From: Flavobacterium sp. | Lineage (GTDB): Bacteria; Bacteroidota; Bacteroidia; Flavobacteriales; Flavobacteriaceae | Direction of reading: 5' to 3' | Assembly: GCF_024305175.1 (NCBI RefSeq) | Contig: NZ_JAMWYY010000032.1 | Location: 1-35,027, forward strand | Length of the DNA stretch: 35,027 nt | Shown here: positions 6,515-16,347 of the stretch, in pieces | Numbering within the stretch: position 1 is the first letter of the stretch | Layout of the letters: every line of letters starts with the position of its first letter | Notes under the pieces: model-generated | What the model was told of the DNA's origin: nothing | Databases searched by the model: none | What the model saw: only the letters and a program-made list of their open reading frames with translations | Made by a program: the position numbers and the translations under genes

Positions 6515-8890
6515 CTATTTAGCAATAATTTCAATTCGCCTGCTTATTTCATTCCCGCTTTCATCGGTAACGGTTAAATAGTACTTTCCTGTCTTAGCGG
6601 TAACCTGCATTTCATGAAATGTTTTAGTCGCGCCCAGGTACTGCCCGTTAAGGTACCAGAACAACTGCTCTTTTCCAGATGCATGGGCAGCCTTAAAAAT
6701 AACAGGCTGAAGTTTACCATTAAAATCTTTGGTTAGATATATTTTTCCGTTTTCTTTCGGATAAATAAAGTCCATACGGTTTGCGGCAGCCAAACCGCAA
6801 TCGCTGCGCACAGGTGGCAGGGGCATATAGTTTACATGCTGTTTTCTATAATACCACTCCATAACCGGGGGAAGCACAAACCACGGTTCAGAAATTATAT
6901 TTTCTACCGGCTCGCAACTGCTGTTTACCTGATACTGGCGCAGGGCATCTAAATGCACCAACCTGTGGTACGGGCAGGCTTCTGTCTTTTTACCGCTTAG
7001 CGGCATCCACTGCTTTACAGTCGTGCAATATTCACCTGCAAGGTGCCCGCTAAGGCTGCAAACCTCAGCTTCTTCAAGATCGTTTAGCGGAGCTTTAAAC
7101 CACCGTTGGCGCGGCAACAGGTTAAAAACATCAAACAATACAGGCGCTGCGCTGCCCACCCCTGTTAGCGAGGGCCTCCCCTCGCCCGAAGCATTGCCCA
7201 CCCAGACACCAACCACATAACGTGGACTTGTACCTATAGCCCAGGCATCGCGACCGCCAAAGCTGGTACCTGTTTTCCAGGCAATCTCTAAAGAGGAATC
7301 ATAAAAATGCCATGCCTCATCACCTTCCGGGCGATTAACTTCTTTCATGGCATTATAGGTTAACCAAACGGCACCAGCCCCAATTACAAGCTTATTAAAC
7401 GTTTCTTTGCCAAAAGTGCGCTTTGTACTGCTGTTCCAGTTAAGCTCTGCAAACTCCCCTGTGCGGTACTTTGCATCGTTAGAAGAAAAATAAGTCAGGG
7501 TAGAAGTCAGCCCCGCATAAGTACGGCATAAATCCCAAAGGTTAGATTCAGCTCCCCCGAGTATTAATGACAATCCATAATGGTCGGCCCGCCTGTTAAT
7601 ATCCCTTAGCCTGTATTGCTGAAGTTGTTCGTAAAAGCGGCTTATGCCATACTCTTTCAGCATCAGTACAGCAGGCACATTAAGGCTGCGTGCAAGCGCT
7701 CTTTGTGCAGGCACGGCGCCATCATAAGTAAAATCAAAATTCTGCGGGCTATAGCCTGCTATTTGCGTAGGTATATCAGCTATAAGCGTATTCGGCAGCA
7801 GCTCACCTGAATCAAGCATACCCGCATAAAGTAAAGGTTTTAAGATACTGCCGGTACTGCGTGGTGCGGGTATAATATCCACATCCTTCTGGTGCTGCCT
7901 GTCGGTTGGAGTATTCCCTACGTAAGCTATGATATTGCGCGTTTGCACATCAACAACAAGAACAGCCATGTTATGCACCTCTGTCTGCCTGTATTCGTTA
8001 TAATAGCGCGAAACGATCTGGTTGACCCGCTGTTGTAATGTATGGCTTACCGTAGTTTTTATTTTTTCGCCCTTATTACGTATAGCCACCTGTTGCAGCA
8101 AATGCGGAGCCGTTTCAGGAAGGTTAAATGGCCTGTCGGGTAAACTTTCCTCAAGTGCAAGCTCATAGGTAACAGCATCTATAACATCTTCGTCGTGAAG
8201 CTTTTTTAACAGGCGGTTGCGTTTAGCCAGCAGGTTATCATGATTGCGCCCGGGATAGATTAATGCAGGGGCATTGGGCAATACCGCAAGTGTGGCACTC
8301 TCAGCCCATGATAACTGGTGCGGATGCACGCCAAAGTAGCGCCACGAAGCCATTTCCAGCCCTACCACGTTACCGCCAAAAGGCGCATGAGCAGCATATA
8401 ACCCAAGTATTTCATCTTTTGTATACCTTATTTCGAGCCTTGTTGCAAGGATGAGCTCTGTCAGCTTTTCAAAGTAGCTGCGTTCTTTCCCGTTGCGGGA
8501 GAGGCGTATTACCTGCTGCGTGAGTGTACTGCCGCCACGCACCACACGCCCTGCTTTATAATTTTGCTTTGCCGCATTCACAATAGAGCCGGGATTAAAA
8601 CCCGGATGGCTGTAAAAGTGCTGATCTTCAAAGTAAACAATACATTGCCTGAATTTGTAAGGCACACTGTCCTGTGCGGGAAACCGCCACTGCCCGTCAT
8701 CTGCAATGCGTGCGCCAAGCAGGTCGCCCTCACTGCTTTCTATAACGGTGGCATACGGCGCATCAAAAAGCTGCCGGGGCAGGCAAAACCAGTACCATAC
8801 CAGCAGCGCCAGTATGATACCCGATTTTATTTTATTTCTTTTTATCCATAAAACTATAATACGTGGCAGCTTCTTAAATCCCAGTTTCAA
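6515..8890 (-). CDS. pbpC: Penicillin-binding protein 1C (glycosyltransferase/transpeptidase)
   Basis: 791 aa bifunctional peptidoglycan synthase, anchored by one N-terminal membrane segment (about residues 22-38). The GT51 glycosyltransferase domain shows EDQHFYSHPG with catalytic Glu88 and GGSTLTQQ at 119-126. The transpeptidase has SILK with nucleophile Ser348, an SLN motif, and KTG in WKTGTSFGGRD. The C-terminal part after about residue 690 fits the PBP1C C-terminal domain. The only plausible start is a TTG at 8890: the frame is closed upstream by a stop at 8903-8905, and the nearby ATG is in another frame. This TTG lies 5 nt after the stop of the upstream gene, suggesting translational coupling. 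Pairing with an alpha-2-macroglobulin gene is a known bacterial arrangement and implies a shared role in envelope protection or repair. Confidence 0.96.
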   Translation of the reverse strand: MKLGFKKLPRIIVLWIKRNKIKSGIILALLVWYWFCLPRQLFDAPYATVIESSEGDLLGARIADDGQWRFPAQDSVPYKFRQCIVYFEDQHFYSHPGFNPGSIVNAAKQNYKAGRVVRGGSTLTQQVIRLSRNGKERSYFEKLTELILATRLEIRYTKDEILGLYAAHAPFGGNVVGLEMASWRYFGVHPHQLSWAESATLAVLPNAPALIYPGRNHDNLLAKRNRLLKKLHDEDVIDAVTYELALEESLPDRPFNLPETAPHLLQQVAIRNKGEKIKTTVSHTLQQRVNQIVSRYYNEYRQTEVHNMAVLVVDVQTRNIIAYVGNTPTDRQHQKDVDIIPAPRSTGSILKPLLYAGMLDSGELLPNTLIADIPTQIAGYSPQNFDFTYDGAVPAQRALARSLNVPAVLMLKEYGISRFYEQLQQYRLRDINRRADHYGLSLILGGAESNLWDLCRTYAGLTSTLTYFSSNDAKYRTGEFAELNWNSSTKRTFGKETFNKLVIGAGAVWLTYNAMKEVNRPEGDEAWHFYDSSLEIAWKTGTSFGGRDAWAIGTSPRYVVGVWVGNASGEGRPSLTGVGSAAPVLFDVFNLLPRQRWFKAPLNDLEEAEVCSLSGHLAGEYCTTVKQWMPLSGKKTEACPYHRLVHLDALRQYQVNSSCEPVENIISEPWFVLPPVMEWYYRKQHVNYMPLPPVRSDCGLAAANRMDFIYPKENGKIYLTKDFNGKLQPVIFKAAHASGKEQLFWYLNGQYLGATKTFHEMQVTAKTGKYYLTVTDESGNEISRRIEIIAK

Positions 8891-8895
8891 ATCAT

Positions 8896-10650
8896 TTACT
8901 TTTTACTCAAGCCAATTGCAAATCTGTATCCAAACTGAAGTTGAAAGAAAGAATCTTCTCCATCAGTATTATTAAGGTAGCTTCGGAGTCTCAAAAATAT
9001 GGATTGTTTTTTTGATTTGTTAGGATAATAAAAAATTTCGGACTCATTACCGAATACCCAAAAATTATTAGGCATTTGTAAGGTTTCAAACTTATTGATG
9101 TGGTTATAATTAATCCATTCAACAGAATGTGTAAAACCAAAATTATTGAAACGTTTAACTTCTATGCGAACCCCAACACCTGTACCTATTGTTTTAAAAT
9201 TTTGGCCTGCATCTAAATTTTCAGTTTCATCATTCTGCCATCCAAGCTGAGCAACTTTGTAACGTATAGGGATGTATGTATTTACCGAAAAGGGAAATTC
9301 TTTAGTTATTGAAAACCCAATAATATCGGTTACCACGCCCATATCTAAATAAGCCCTCTCAATCAAATCCAAAGGTCTGCTTACAGCAAACATTCCTGAT
9401 TCCTCATCAACAGACTGTAAAGGAACTTCTCGCAGTTCTTCATCAATACGCGCAAAATTTACATAAGGCATAGCTTTTTTAAAAATCGTTAGTGGGAAGA
9501 CGGGAGTTAGCTGAAAGGGTGCAATATAAAAATCTGCTCTACCTTCTATTTGCACAAGTCCATTTGGTGAATCATCATCAAAAAGTCCTAAAAAGTCAGT
9601 ATAGGTTCGCAACTCCAAAATGTTTTGCAAATTAGTATCCTGTTTTATTTTATAGACACGAGCCGCATTAGGGTTTTTATTCTCTACATCAGCAACCGGG
9701 GGGAAACAATAATCTTCATCATCAGGTACAAAATTATTACCTGTTGTATTAAAGTAAAGAAGTACATCTGACAATATTACTCCATAATCTTTATATTTTG
9801 TATCTGTAACCTCATTAGGATTATTCGAACTATTTATTGTGTTTGATAAATAACTACGCGAAGCTACTTTCATATAGCGCAACAATGATATTGGTACCTG
9901 ATTTGAGAAATAATACTTATGTATATTTTTTTCATCAGACATCATGAGCCTAATATCGTATATACCCCCCTCCCGTATACTGATTTTTATATTTTCAAAA
10001 TAAAGGTATTCTATGTTATTTGAAGTATATTGATTATTTTCTGAATTTACGAGCCTGCTTTTTTTCGTATCTCGAAGGTACACTGCTATTTTTTGTCTAT
10101 GTGCTGGTATTTCAAAATCTCCAAGATGAGATTCACTGTTTTCGGAAAAAAATTCATTCAGTATCATCTTAGCATCCTCATCCTTTATATTCGAAGGACG
10201 AATAACTTTTCCGTTTCCAAACAAAATATAAACTTCTTTATCTTCTGCTTCTGTAGCCTCATTGCCTGTTTCATCAGCTCTTTCACTCACCGATGGCGTA
10301 TATTCAGGTTCAGGAAAATATGCTAACAAAGTATCTGATTGAACACCTTTTATTTCATAGAAAGTTATACTTTTTTCTCTTTTAGAATATAACTCATCAA
10401 GTTGAGGTACAATATATCTTAATAAATTAACTATACTGTCATACTCTCTTTCGCTCGTAACCGAAATTGTACTAAGAGTTTCCGTTAGTTCGCCATAAAC
10501 AATTTCATTATCTTCAAAAACTTCTTTTTGACTTTCAAGATCTTTTTTTGCAATACGTTTCCAATCGCCTGTGGAGTTTGATGGGTCTTGACAATATGCC
10601 GCAATACAAAAAAATATCGCGGCAACAGTGAAAAACGATTTCATAATCAT
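8896..10650 (-). CDS. Exported protein of unknown function in the A2M-pbpC operon
   Basis: 584 aa, not recognised. It has a clear signal peptide (FFTVAAIFFCIAAYC, then Q). The start could be Met1 (10650) or Met3 (10644), the latter giving the more typical MKSFF start. The middle has no repeats or motifs that I know. The last 120 or so residues alternate hydrophobic and polar residues in strand-like blocks (VGVRIEVKRF, FGFTHSVEWI, IFLRLRSYL, FFQLQFGYRFAIGL). This is compatible with an outer-membrane beta-barrel or a beta-sandwich, although the chain ends in Lys-Lys rather than an aromatic residue. The gene is noticeably richer in A and T than pbpC and the A2M gene. It lies 66 bp after the A2M gene and 5 nt before pbpC, so it is probably translated from the same message and may work with them. 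An internal promoter in the 66-bp gap cannot be excluded (TAAATTTA on the minus strand, near the -7 consensus). Confidence 0.85.
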   Translation of the reverse strand: MIMKSFFTVAAIFFCIAAYCQDPSNSTGDWKRIAKKDLESQKEVFEDNEIVYGELTETLSTISVTSEREYDSIVNLLRYIVPQLDELYSKREKSITFYEIKGVQSDTLLAYFPEPEYTPSVSERADETGNEATEAEDKEVYILFGNGKVIRPSNIKDEDAKMILNEFFSENSESHLGDFEIPAHRQKIAVYLRDTKKSRLVNSENNQYTSNNIEYLYFENIKISIREGGIYDIRLMMSDEKNIHKYYFSNQVPISLLRYMKVASRSYLSNTINSSNNPNEVTDTKYKDYGVILSDVLLYFNTTGNNFVPDDEDYCFPPVADVENKNPNAARVYKIKQDTNLQNILELRTYTDFLGLFDDDSPNGLVQIEGRADFYIAPFQLTPVFPLTIFKKAMPYVNFARIDEELREVPLQSVDEESGMFAVSRPLDLIERAYLDMGVVTDIIGFSITKEFPFSVNTYIPIRYKVAQLGWQNDETENLDAGQNFKTIGTGVGVRIEVKRFNNFGFTHSVEWINYNHINKFETLQMPNNFWVFGNESEIFYYPNKSKKQSIFLRLRSYLNNTDGEDSFFQLQFGYRFAIGLSKK

Positions 10651-10716
10651 TTGTATTTTAGTTGTTAAGGTGTAAATTTATAATAAAATTAACATTCATA
10701 ACATACCTAACAAAGG

Positions 10717-13700
10717 TTATTTCTCTACTTTAACCCACTGTCCTTTGGTGCGCGACAGGAAGCTGTTATCATACATGGCTTCACACTGCACACCCGGCAG
10801 GTAATACGTTCCCTGATAGGAAGCATTCAGTAATATCCTGAAGGTTTTGGACTCATTGGCTTTTAGCGGGAAGTAGAAATTAGTCCTGTCATCACGAATA
10901 TCAATGTAATCGGCTTTATTATCGGCAAATGCACCAAAATCGGTAAATCGGGTATTTACAATTTCCCAGCCTGAAGGTATAATCTGTGTCAGCGCCACAT
11001 TATCTACCGATTCGCCCTTTTGGTTCATCACGGTTACCTCGGCCACAAACTCGGTACCCTGAGCCAACTGAGATGGGTTGATAATATTGCCCGCCCTGTC
11101 TTTAAAATTTATGATGGTGCTAAGCCCACGCTGCTCTTCCAGTTCTTTACCAACAGGCAGTATGCCGCTATATACCACTTTTACATAAAGTGTACCCTGC
11201 TTGTTATTGCGTATGGAAACTGCATTGTTTGCTGATAGAGGCAGATTTCGCTCCGCAAAGGTTTTACCCGTTTTGATACTCTGAGTTTTGCCTTTAACGG
11301 TATAGGCAACATCCAACCCCTGCGGGCCGTTTGCCTTCGCGAATTTTGACATAGAGTACAGGCAGAACGCTGTGGTTTGCGTGCTCATCCATTCGCCAGA
11401 CGAAAGATGTCCCGCAAGCTGAAGTGCAACGCGGTAAGCCTTTTCCTTCTGCCCCAGCAGTATCAGCGTTTCAAGTGTCATAGCCCTGTTACGCTCCGGC
11501 GAGTCATAGTAGTAATAGTAGCTGCGGTTGTCGTTAGCATCAATACTGCTTTGGTTAAGCAGTGCAAGGCCTGCGCTTTTTTGCCCTGCCAGCGCATAGG
11601 CAGCAGCCAGGCGCAGTTTAGATTCGTTACTAAGCCCTCTCGTCTCCCTAAGCCTGTTCATGGCAGAGAGATCAGCCGAGCCTGCCAACGCTAACGTGTA
11701 AAGCCTGTATGCCTGCGGAAAATCGTTATGGTAAGCTTCGTTATAACGCCATTGCCTTGCCATCTTCTTCTGGTACGACAGGAAAGCATTTTTGGTATTA
11801 AGCGGCAGTTTATAGCCTTTCTTCTCTGCCTCAAGTAAAAAGTGCCCGGCGTAAGTACTGCCCCAGTCATCAGGATTTATGTTGCCGGGCCAATAGGCAA
11901 AACCACCACTTCCTGTCTGGTAGCCCGCCAGCTTGTTAATGGCCGCAATTACATTGCGCTGTATCTTTTGCTGCCTGTCTTTATCAATATCTGCTATATC
12001 GTTAAGATACAATTGCGGGAACGCGCCAGATGTTGTCTGCTCAAGGCAGCCATGCGGATACTGTATCAGGTAAGCCAGCCTGCGGTTAAAATCTATAGAC
12101 GGGAAAGATGACACTTCGAGTACCGCCTTGTTGCTGCCCGGCACGCCAAAGGCATCCCAGTTCAGCGTACCTGTTTTACCCTGTTCTATAACCAGTTCCT
12201 TGAAATTCTGTGTTATGGGGTTAGGGTTGGTTATATCAATTTCTACATCATAGCTTGCCTTTTCGTTACCGGAATAGGCCGTAACAGTCACTTTACCAAT
12301 TCCCGTTGTATTGCCTACCTCAACATCAAAATAAGCTATTTTCTCGTCGGGACGCGTAAAGGCAACTGTTCGTGCTGTTCCATTAGCAACTTTAAGCCCC
12401 CCGGTTGCTTTTACCTGTAATGAGACATTTTTAATCTTGTTCTCCATCGCGAAAACGGTAACAGGCAGCGTTACCTTTTCACCCGGGGTTACCTTTCTCG
12501 GCAAAGATGCCAATAGCATCAGCGGACTGCGAACAGGTGTCGTTTTTTCGGCTTTGCCATAAGCATTCATATCATCATTTGCAGCAACCACCATAGTGCG
12601 TACCGATCCAATATATTTTGGGAGCGTAACCTCATGCGTTTTACTTTGCCCTTTTGCCAAAGAGAATGGCCCCAGGTATATTACAACAGGCTTAAAACGG
12701 TTTGCTTTTTTAGCTTTGCCGCCGCCAAGGTCTTCATCACCACCTATGCTGAATACCTGGTTTACCTTACCACCGTAAGCGCCTATAACATCATCATAAA
12801 CATCCCAGGTTTTTACGCCCAGTGCCTCTTTAGCATAAAAGGCATCCCATGCATTGGGCGTTTTAAAACGGGTAAGGTCGAGCAAGCCGTCATCCACTAT
12901 CGCAATAGTATAGGTCATAGCCTTGCCTGTTTTTTCACTTACTTTTATCTTTACTTTTTGTTCAGGTTTCAGTACTTCAGGCATGGTTATCTGCGGCTCG
13001 AGTATGGTATTTTTATCCACCACCTCAATCGGCACTATGCCGTACATGCGAATAGGCGAATCGTTTTTAGTATTGGCGTGCGGCTGCAGCAGCGTAATGT
13101 TGATATAAACATTGGGAGCCATTTTTTCGGTTATTGGTATTTCTACCCGTGTTTCGCCTTTCAGCGTATTCACCCAGTAGGTCTGCACCACTTCAGAGCC
13201 ATTTTCAAGCGATATGAGCGCACGCCCACCCTCGCCGGAAGGAAAAGACACTACCGCTTTTTCGCCTGTGGCATATTTTTCTTTATCGGTTGTAAATACC
13301 AGCATAGCCGCTTCTTCGCCGCCGGAATTTTTGCTGCGCCCGTACCAGTAAGGCCAGTCGATAAGCACCGTCATACCTGCCGAGTGCCCTCCCTGTCCAT
13401 CGGTTACATAAACCAGGTAGCGCCCCCACATATCATCTTCAACTTTTACATTGAAAGATGCTTTACCCTTACTATCGGTGGTTACGTTCTTCTCTAAGAA
13501 AGGCGTATTACTTAGCGCCTGGCTGTAAGATGACATATTATCATGTGTAGCATCCCACCACCAGCGCCATTCTACTTTAAACACGCGCACATTGAGCTTT
13601 CGCCCTGCTTTAGGCTTGCCGCCTTCGCTTAAAGCCACAATGTCAAAACGCTGGTCTTTGCCGGTTTCAAGCATTCCATATTTGTTTGGCTCCGGCGATT

Positions 13701-16221
13701 TAATCCCTACATACGTTTCATAAGGCGAATAAGTAGCAGTTATTACATCGGTGCTGAAGTCGCCCCCTCTTTCATAGGCTTTGGTGATAATAGCCGCTTT
13801 CAGTTTGCCGGGCGCAGCACTCTCTAATGAGGGTTGCAGTGTTACGTTTGCATGCCCGTTATCATCTACCTTACCCGAAAATATATTAACTTCCTGTGTA
13901 CGAAAATCCTGTGCCGGATCATCAAAAACATAATTAGGATAGCCTTTAAAGGTTGTTTCCTGTTTCATGAATTTAGCCTGCATTTCTACCTTTAGCCCTT
14001 TTGCCACGGCACCGTGCAGCCATGTAATATCAAGCCCTGCCGTATTTGGCTCATTAGCCGAAAGTGTTTTGCCATCAAAGCCATTTTTTATTTTAAGCCT
14101 GTTGGGTTTAATGGTTTCTATTTTGATGCTTTTGTAGAATTTAGCCCCGCCTACATTCATAACCGCCTCCCAGTTGCCTGTTGGCGCATTAGCGCTTGTA
14201 GGCACCATAAACGTATAATGGTTCTTTTCGTTGTAGGTCTGCACCGCTTCATAAACCAGCTTACCATTAGGGTCATTCAGCCTTAGCTTTATAGGGTGCG
14301 ATGGCGGCAGCTTGGCCGCTTTATCATTCAGTATAAAACCTATGTACAACGTATCTCCGGGACGCCACACCCCACGCTCGCCATATATATAGCCTTTAAG
14401 CCCCTTTTGAAGTTTGGTACCATCTACTTCAAAATTACTTACCGAGAGCGAGTTCCCGTCAGCCATTTTTACATAGGTGGTATTCTCACCCTTTTTCACA
14501 ATGGCAAAAAAGGCTTTTTTATCAAGCGTAATAGTTGCCGAGCCTTCAGGCCCTGTTTCGGCAGAAGCTACTTTTTGCTGCTGGAAATTGTAGATATCTA
14601 TTTTAGCGCCGCTTACAGGCTCTGTAGTAGTAATGCTGTTAACTGAAAAGAAATAGGTGTTGTTCTCGCCGCCTTTGGCTATTACGCCCAAATCTGTTGC
14701 CAGTACGTTGGTGGCAATCTTTTTATTGTAGTAGTATGACCTTGCACAAGGGTCTTCCCTCTCGCTCCAGTTATAGTCGTAATCATAATAGTCATAGTAT
14801 TCATCATCAAAGCCGCCATAAAATTCAGCATCCTCACGCGACTCATCTTCCTCCTCTTCTTCTTCATTAACCGTACCTGCACCGCAGCGGTAGAGCGAAT
14901 ATGACTTACGGATGGCAAGCTCTACACGGTATATAGCGCCCTGCTCGGGTTTAATAATGGTAGAAAGATCCAGCGCATAATTGTTCCAACGGCTGTAGTT
15001 AAACATCTTGTCGGCGTTAAGCACAATCTTTTTCTTGGCAACAGGCAGCGCCACTTTTCGGAGGCTGTAAGCACCATTAAGTTCATTATCCTGAAGGAAC
15101 TGCAACACATTATTTTCATAAATACGGTACACTTTAACATCTACTGCGCTAAGGTTAACCGCTTTAAAGTTGAGCTTCAGGTTGCTTGATGCAGGCAGTA
15201 TGGTACCGCTTTTTAAAAACTGTACCTCCGGCTTCATCTGCTCAAACGATACCTCTGCTGTATAAGTGGCTTTGGTTTTATAACCGTCTGTACTTTCTAT
15301 CCCCTGAAAAACCTCAACCTTTAATTTTCCGTTAAGCGGCTGGTCGAAAAACACCTTAAGCAGGTTGCCATCGGTAGCAAACTTCATATTGCCTGCACCT
15401 TCAACCGCTACAAGGCCATCAAAATTCTGGCCTTTTTTTACAGGGTCAGAAAAATTGATGAGCAATGATTTGTTATCATCGGTACCCGGGTCTATACTTA
15501 TAACCTTAAAGTTATTCTTACCCGGAATTACAAACTCTTCTTTGCCTGCCTTGTCTTTATTTATAGCATCGCCGTTCCAGCTTATCAGTATCTTACTGTC
15601 CTCAGCTTTGCGCTCTATACTGTCAATTACAAACAAGAACTGTGTTGCCTCACCTTTTTTCTGGTCGAAACGAATGGGCAGCTTCCTGCCGTCCTGCTCT
15701 GCGCTTACCAGCTTGCCTGCAAGTTGTGCGTCAAGGTAATCGCTGGTTTTAACCATTGCGTTGAGGTACTGCCAGTCGCGGGAGTGCGACTGTAAATCGA
15801 GCGTGGTTACCATAAAATCCTGCTCGAGTGTCTTTACAATAAAGCGGAACTCCTCCAGCTCTTTCGGTACATCTGTAATTTTACCTAAGTGCAGTGTAAT
15901 GCGATATTCCTTATTTTCATCCAGCCGCTCATCGGGCCGGAATGTAAGCATATTATTTTCCAGCAACAGCACCTTACCATCTACTGCCGGCGATATGCTG
16001 AAATAGTCACTGTCGAGTTCCTTATTCACCGCCCAGTCCTTATTCATAAAGGTAAGTCCAACCTGTATATCTGCTTTTGCAGAAATAACGCCGGAGGTAT
16101 AGCTGGTTATGTATTCCCTGTAAAGGGAAGGATCTGATTCAAAATCTTCACGGGAATCTTTAGAACATGAGAGCACAAGCAGCATTGCCGAAAATAGCAG
16201 CAGCAGGCGGAAATTTTTCAT
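10717..16221 (-). CDS. Bacterial alpha-2-macroglobulin lipoprotein (YfhM-like) with thioester
   Basis: 1834 aa. Lipoprotein signal peptide with lipobox VLSC, lipid-modified Cys19. The protein reads as a chain of macroglobulin-type beta domains, a bait-like middle, and a helical thioester domain. The thioester motif is intact: PHGCLEQ, with Cys1392 and Gln1395 predicted to crosslink. In this family, cleavage of the bait region by an attacking protease exposes the thioester, which covalently traps the protease. The protein is expected on the periplasmic face of the envelope. A run of Glu and Asp followed by many Tyr and Asp (about residues 453-490) forms an unusual acidic, tyrosine-rich spacer. 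Length is similar to other Bacteroidota members as I remember them and longer than E. coli YfhM (about 1650 aa). It is the first gene of the A2M, unknown, pbpC operon. Protease trapping is a family inference. Confidence 0.95.
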   Translation of the reverse strand: MKNFRLLLLFSAMLLVLSCSKDSREDFESDPSLYREYITSYTSGVISAKADIQVGLTFMNKDWAVNKELDSDYFSISPAVDGKVLLLENNMLTFRPDERLDENKEYRITLHLGKITDVPKELEEFRFIVKTLEQDFMVTTLDLQSHSRDWQYLNAMVKTSDYLDAQLAGKLVSAEQDGRKLPIRFDQKKGEATQFLFVIDSIERKAEDSKILISWNGDAINKDKAGKEEFVIPGKNNFKVISIDPGTDDNKSLLINFSDPVKKGQNFDGLVAVEGAGNMKFATDGNLLKVFFDQPLNGKLKVEVFQGIESTDGYKTKATYTAEVSFEQMKPEVQFLKSGTILPASSNLKLNFKAVNLSAVDVKVYRIYENNVLQFLQDNELNGAYSLRKVALPVAKKKIVLNADKMFNYSRWNNYALDLSTIIKPEQGAIYRVELAIRKSYSLYRCGAGTVNEEEEEEDESREDAEFYGGFDDEYYDYYDYDYNWSEREDPCARSYYYNKKIATNVLATDLGVIAKGGENNTYFFSVNSITTTEPVSGAKIDIYNFQQQKVASAETGPEGSATITLDKKAFFAIVKKGENTTYVKMADGNSLSVSNFEVDGTKLQKGLKGYIYGERGVWRPGDTLYIGFILNDKAAKLPPSHPIKLRLNDPNGKLVYEAVQTYNEKNHYTFMVPTSANAPTGNWEAVMNVGGAKFYKSIKIETIKPNRLKIKNGFDGKTLSANEPNTAGLDITWLHGAVAKGLKVEMQAKFMKQETTFKGYPNYVFDDPAQDFRTQEVNIFSGKVDDNGHANVTLQPSLESAAPGKLKAAIITKAYERGGDFSTDVITATYSPYETYVGIKSPEPNKYGMLETGKDQRFDIVALSEGGKPKAGRKLNVRVFKVEWRWWWDATHDNMSSYSQALSNTPFLEKNVTTDSKGKASFNVKVEDDMWGRYLVYVTDGQGGHSAGMTVLIDWPYWYGRSKNSGGEEAAMLVFTTDKEKYATGEKAVVSFPSGEGGRALISLENGSEVVQTYWVNTLKGETRVEIPITEKMAPNVYINITLLQPHANTKNDSPIRMYGIVPIEVVDKNTILEPQITMPEVLKPEQKVKIKVSEKTGKAMTYTIAIVDDGLLDLTRFKTPNAWDAFYAKEALGVKTWDVYDDVIGAYGGKVNQVFSIGGDEDLGGGKAKKANRFKPVVIYLGPFSLAKGQSKTHEVTLPKYIGSVRTMVVAANDDMNAYGKAEKTTPVRSPLMLLASLPRKVTPGEKVTLPVTVFAMENKIKNVSLQVKATGGLKVANGTARTVAFTRPDEKIAYFDVEVGNTTGIGKVTVTAYSGNEKASYDVEIDITNPNPITQNFKELVIEQGKTGTLNWDAFGVPGSNKAVLEVSSFPSIDFNRRLAYLIQYPHGCLEQTTSGAFPQLYLNDIADIDKDRQQKIQRNVIAAINKLAGYQTGSGGFAYWPGNINPDDWGSTYAGHFLLEAEKKGYKLPLNTKNAFLSYQKKMARQWRYNEAYHNDFPQAYRLYTLALAGSADLSAMNRLRETRGLSNESKLRLAAAYALAGQKSAGLALLNQSSIDANDNRSYYYYYDSPERNRAMTLETLILLGQKEKAYRVALQLAGHLSSGEWMSTQTTAFCLYSMSKFAKANGPQGLDVAYTVKGKTQSIKTGKTFAERNLPLSANNAVSIRNNKQGTLYVKVVYSGILPVGKELEEQRGLSTIINFKDRAGNIINPSQLAQGTEFVAEVTVMNQKGESVDNVALTQIIPSGWEIVNTRFTDFGAFADNKADYIDIRDDRTNFYFPLKANESKTFRILLNASYQGTYYLPGVQCEAMYDNSFLSRTKGQWVKVEK

Positions 16222-16318
16222 GGCAGGATGGGTTTACAGGTTAATGTATGGTTTACCACTGTAACTAAAAGAAGCACAGCAATATTGTAATAAATATAGG
16301 ATTATTTTTTAAAATATG

Positions 16319-16347
16319 GATAAGGGCAGTAAGTAACTGCCCTTATC
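16319..16347 (-). terminator. Intrinsic terminator overlapping the tadA stop codon
   Basis: Perfect 12-bp stem: GATAAGGGCAGT at 16319-16330 and ACTGCCCTTATC at 16336-16347, with a 5-nt loop. The tadA TAA lies inside the stem. On the minus strand it is followed by CCATATTTTAAAAAATAAT, only moderately T-rich. It separates tadA from the A2M operon downstream. Confidence 0.75.

Noticed and set aside
12634..13497. Long plus-strand reading frame (287 codons) opposite the alpha-2-macroglobulin gene
   Set aside because: It is antisense to a well-supported gene, has no family resemblance, and its length reflects the GC and codon bias of the real strand.
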